A stretch of DNA of 8,046 nt from NCBI GenBank assembly GCA_003488525.1, contig DNLG01000076.1:2779-10824 (forward strand). The letters run 5' to 3'. A model generated the notes under the pieces. It was given only the letters and a program-made list of their open reading frames with translations. It was not told the DNA's origin and made no database searches. This document shows, piece by piece, positions 6,465 through 8,046 of this stretch (position 1 is its first letter; each line of letters opens with the position of its first letter). Position numbers and translations under genes: made by a program. The DNA is from Bacteroidota bacterium (GTDB lineage Bacteria > Bacteroidota > Ignavibacteria > Kapaibacteriales > Kapaibacteriaceae).

Positions 6465-6472
6465 TAGATTTG
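6465..6472 (+). promoter_or_regulatory. Bacteroidota-type -7 promoter element of the threonine aldolase gene
   Basis: TAGATTTG matches TAnnTTTG exactly and lies in the 105-bp divergent region between the synthetase and aldolase starts. Transcription would begin near 6478, leaving a leader of about 48 nt. No -33 TTTG stands at a normal distance. On the opposite strand the best candidate for the synthetase gene is TACTTTCG (6515 down to 6508), with one mismatch. The rest of the gap holds nothing else I can assign. Confidence 0.45.
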
Positions 6473-6525
6473 CCATCGGTCCGACACGGCCACTGTGCTT
6501 GTTCACGCGAAAGTACCGACTTGCC

Positions 6526-7557
6526 ATGATGTCTCGAGTGATTGATCTGCGAAGCGATACCCTTACGGTTCCTGATGAGGGCATGCGCCGCGCGATGGCC
6601 GAAGCGCCGGTGGGTGATGATGTGTACTCGGAAGACCCCACGGTCAACGCCCTGCAGGAGCGCGTGGCCGCAATGTTCGGAAAGCAGGCGGCGCTGTTTG
6701 TGCCCAGCGGGACGCAGGGCAATCAGATATGTCTGGCGTTGCATGCGACCACGGGCGACGAGGTGATTGCCGAATCGGGTGCCCACATCTTTCACTACGA
6801 GAACGCCGCCACAAGCGTCGTGGCTCGCGCTCAGATCCACGCCGTTGCGTCCGACGCCGGCGAGATGCCCCTTGAACGCGTCCGGTCTGCCATTCGTCCG
6901 AGGGCCTACTACTACCCCCGGACGGCAGTCATTGCCGTGGAGAATTCCCACAACCGTCACGGCGGGACAGTGCTCTCGACGTCGTATCTGCGTGAGCTTC
7001 ATGCGCTGGCCCAGGATCAGGGCCTGCCGATCCACTGTGATGGCGCCCGCATCTGGAATGCCATGGTGTCGACCGGAGAAAGCCCGCTTACGTATGGCGA
7101 GATCTTCACAACCATGAGTGTGTGTTTAAGCAAGGGGCTTGGCGCGCCGGTGGGTTCGCTGATCCTCGGAACGCAGGAGCATATCGAGCGGGCGCGTCGC
7201 TGGCGCAAGATGCTCGGCGGAGGTATGCGTCAGGTGGGTGTGCTGGCTGCTGCCGGACTATATGCGCTTGAGAACATTCTGCCGCTTCTGCCGCACGATC
7301 ATCGCCGGGCGCGCATGTTTGCCGAACGTCTGGCCGGGATCGAACGCGTCGGTATCGACACGGCTCGTGTGCAGACCAATGTTGTGGTGTTCACCGTGTC
7401 GGGCATGGATGATACCACCTTCATGGCAGCATGCCTCAGCAGGGGATTGCGCATCGCTACCATCAGCCCCGGCCGCATGCGGGCGGTCTTCTACCATCAG
7501 ATCACGGATGAAGATGTCAGCACCTGCGTCGGCATCATCGCCGAGGTGCTGGCCTGA
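6526..7557 (+). CDS. ltaE: Low-specificity L-threonine aldolase (PLP enzyme)
   Basis: The enzyme cleaves L-threonine and L-allo-threonine to glycine and acetaldehyde in the cytoplasm, using pyridoxal phosphate. The 343 residues match the family length of about 335-345. The family opening [12 protein letters not shown] follows the start immediately, then [23 protein letters not shown] holds the PLP phosphate. His87 (AHIFHYE) is the ring-stacking position, Asp172 and Arg175 lie in [10 protein letters not shown], and Lys203 in [12 protein letters not shown] is the Schiff-base lysine. The start is 6526 or the adjacent ATG at 6529; the in-frame upstream ATG at 6391 would run through the divergent promoter region and the neighbouring gene's 5' end. 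The TAGATTTG element at 6465-6472 supports a separate promoter. A thioesterase gene follows after 52 bp but appears to have its own promoter. Confidence 0.94.
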   Translation: MMSRVIDLRSDTLTVPDEGMRRAMAEAPVGDDVYSEDPTVNALQERVAAMFGKQAALFVPSGTQGNQICLALHATTGDEVIAESGAHIFHYENAATSVVARAQIHAVASDAGEMPLERVRSAIRPRAYYYPRTAVIAVENSHNRHGGTVLSTSYLRELHALAQDQGLPIHCDGARIWNAMVSTGESPLTYGEIFTTMSVCLSKGLGAPVGSLILGTQEHIERARRWRKMLGGGMRQVGVLAAAGLYALENILPLLPHDHRRARMFAERLAGIERVGIDTARVQTNVVVFTVSGMDDTTFMAACLSRGLRIATISPGRMRAVFYHQITDEDVSTCVGIIAEVLA

Positions 7558-7563
7558 GGTTCC

Positions 7564-7571
7564 TATCTTTG
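7564..7571 (+). promoter_or_regulatory. Bacteroidota-type -7 promoter element of the thioesterase gene
   Basis: TATCTTTG is an exact TAnnTTTG match and identical to the element at 41-48. It lies 7 bp after the threonine aldolase stop and 38 bp before the ATG at 7610, giving a leader of roughly 30 nt. It suggests independent transcription of the thioesterase gene rather than simple readthrough from ltaE. Confidence 0.5.
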
Positions 7572-7609
7572 CACCGGTCTTCAGCGAACGAATTTCTACG
7601 GCAGAACCA

Positions 7610-8046
7610 ATGCGCACATCCGACAAAGACGAAGCAACCATCGATCATGGCCCGGTGTCAATTGAGGGTCACGGTACCTACTCGCACCGACTTCACAGTC
7701 GCGTCCGCTCGTACGACGTCGACCGTCAGAGTATCGTCCACAATGCCGTGTATCTGTACTGGCTTGAGGCAGCACGTATTGAGTACTTCCGCGACATCGG
7801 TGTGCCGATCGATCGGGATTCGTTTGTGACCAAGCACCGATTTGTTGTGCTCAAGACATCCATCGAGTACCGCTACGCGGCGCAGTTCGATGATCCGTAC
7901 ACGGTCTACACCCGCGTGCCGTTTGTAAAGAACTCGTCGTTCGGATTCGAACATGTTATCCGTCATGAAAACGGAACGATCCTGGCCGTTGCCAGCAGTG
8001 TTCTCGTCCACCTGAATCCTGCCACGCAGCGTCCGGAGCGTATCCC
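7610..8046 (+). CDS. YbgC/4HBT-family acyl-CoA thioesterase, partial (3' end off window)
   Basis: The first 145 residues of a hotdog-fold protein are visible; the frame is open to the window edge. Acyl-CoA thioesterases of the 4-hydroxybenzoyl-CoA/YbgC type hydrolyse acyl-CoA to free acid and CoA. After about 27 less typical residues comes the family signature at 35-59: Y35-D-V-D38-R-Q-S-I-V-H44-N45, then Y48 and W-L-E-A-A-R-I-E. Asp38 is the likely catalytic residue and the V-H-N/Y segment matches the substrate pocket. The central beta-strand region (VVLKTSIEYRYAAQFDD, then SFGFEHVIRHENG and AVASSVLVHLN) also fits the fold. The start at 7610 is the first ATG after the promoter at 7564-7571. 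A family protein of about 135-160 residues is usual, so little is probably missing. The substrate is unknown. The acyl-CoA synthetase two genes back could act on related substrates, but nothing here shows it. Confidence 0.85.
   Translation, partial: MRTSDKDEATIDHGPVSIEGHGTYSHRLHSRVRSYDVDRQSIVHNAVYLYWLEAARIEYFRDIGVPIDRDSFVTKHRFVVLKTSIEYRYAAQFDDPYTVYTRVPFVKNSSFGFEHVIRHENGTILAVASSVLVHLNPATQRPERI

Noticed and set aside
6421..7035. Upstream extension of the acyl-CoA synthetase frame to 743 residues
   Set aside because: The extra 205 residues are antisense to ltaE and its promoter region, and the adenylating domain already has its normal N-terminus near 6420-6402.
1..8046. A novel defence, mobile or biosynthetic system
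   Set aside because: All but one gene fall into common housekeeping or metabolic families, composition looks uniform, and no repeats, integrases, toxins or nuclease-like genes are visible.

Overview
The window looks like an ordinary chromosomal segment from a moderately GC-rich bacterium (high fifties per cent GC by eye). It probably belongs to the Bacteroidota/Chlorobiota group. The main clue is the Bacteroidota-type -7 promoter element TAnnTTTG, which occurs exactly in front of three genes (41-48, 6465-6472, 7564-7571); clear Shine-Dalgarno sites are mostly absent. I see no tRNA, rRNA, CRISPR array, insertion sequence, phage gene or attachment site. The lineage call is inference.

Layout, left to right. 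A TrmA/RumA-type RNA uridine methyltransferase gene (53-1336, +) starts almost on top of its promoter and ends 65 bp inside the convergent glycogen synthase gene glgA (1272-2744, -). glgA is the second gene of a minus-strand operon led by ispE (2741-3619, -), with an ATGA stop/start overlap. Back to back with ispE, and sharing a CATG at the start codons, is a plus-strand pair: a membrane CTP-dependent polyprenol/phytol kinase-family protein (3618-4271) and an unrecognised single-pass membrane protein (4279-4785). Next come a class I AMP-forming acyl-CoA synthetase-like gene (4804-6420, -), a short divergent promoter region, a low-specificity L-threonine aldolase (6526-7557, +), and a YbgC/4HBT-type hotdog thioesterase (7610 onward, +) cut by the window edge.

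The genes are housekeeping or general metabolism: RNA modification, glycogen synthesis, the MEP isoprenoid pathway, probable isoprenoid-alcohol salvage, acyl-CoA activation and hydrolysis, and threonine/glycine interconversion. The only evident functional pairing is ispE with the polyprenol-kinase-like gene, both concerned with isoprenoid phosphates. I found no convincing novel multi-gene system. The points worth a second look are structural: overlapping divergent start codons, a probable leaderless start, a deep convergent overlap, a perfect 9-bp inverted repeat at the 5' end of the synthetase gene, and an A7 run inside glgA. Every stretch without a gene is shorter than about 110 bp.
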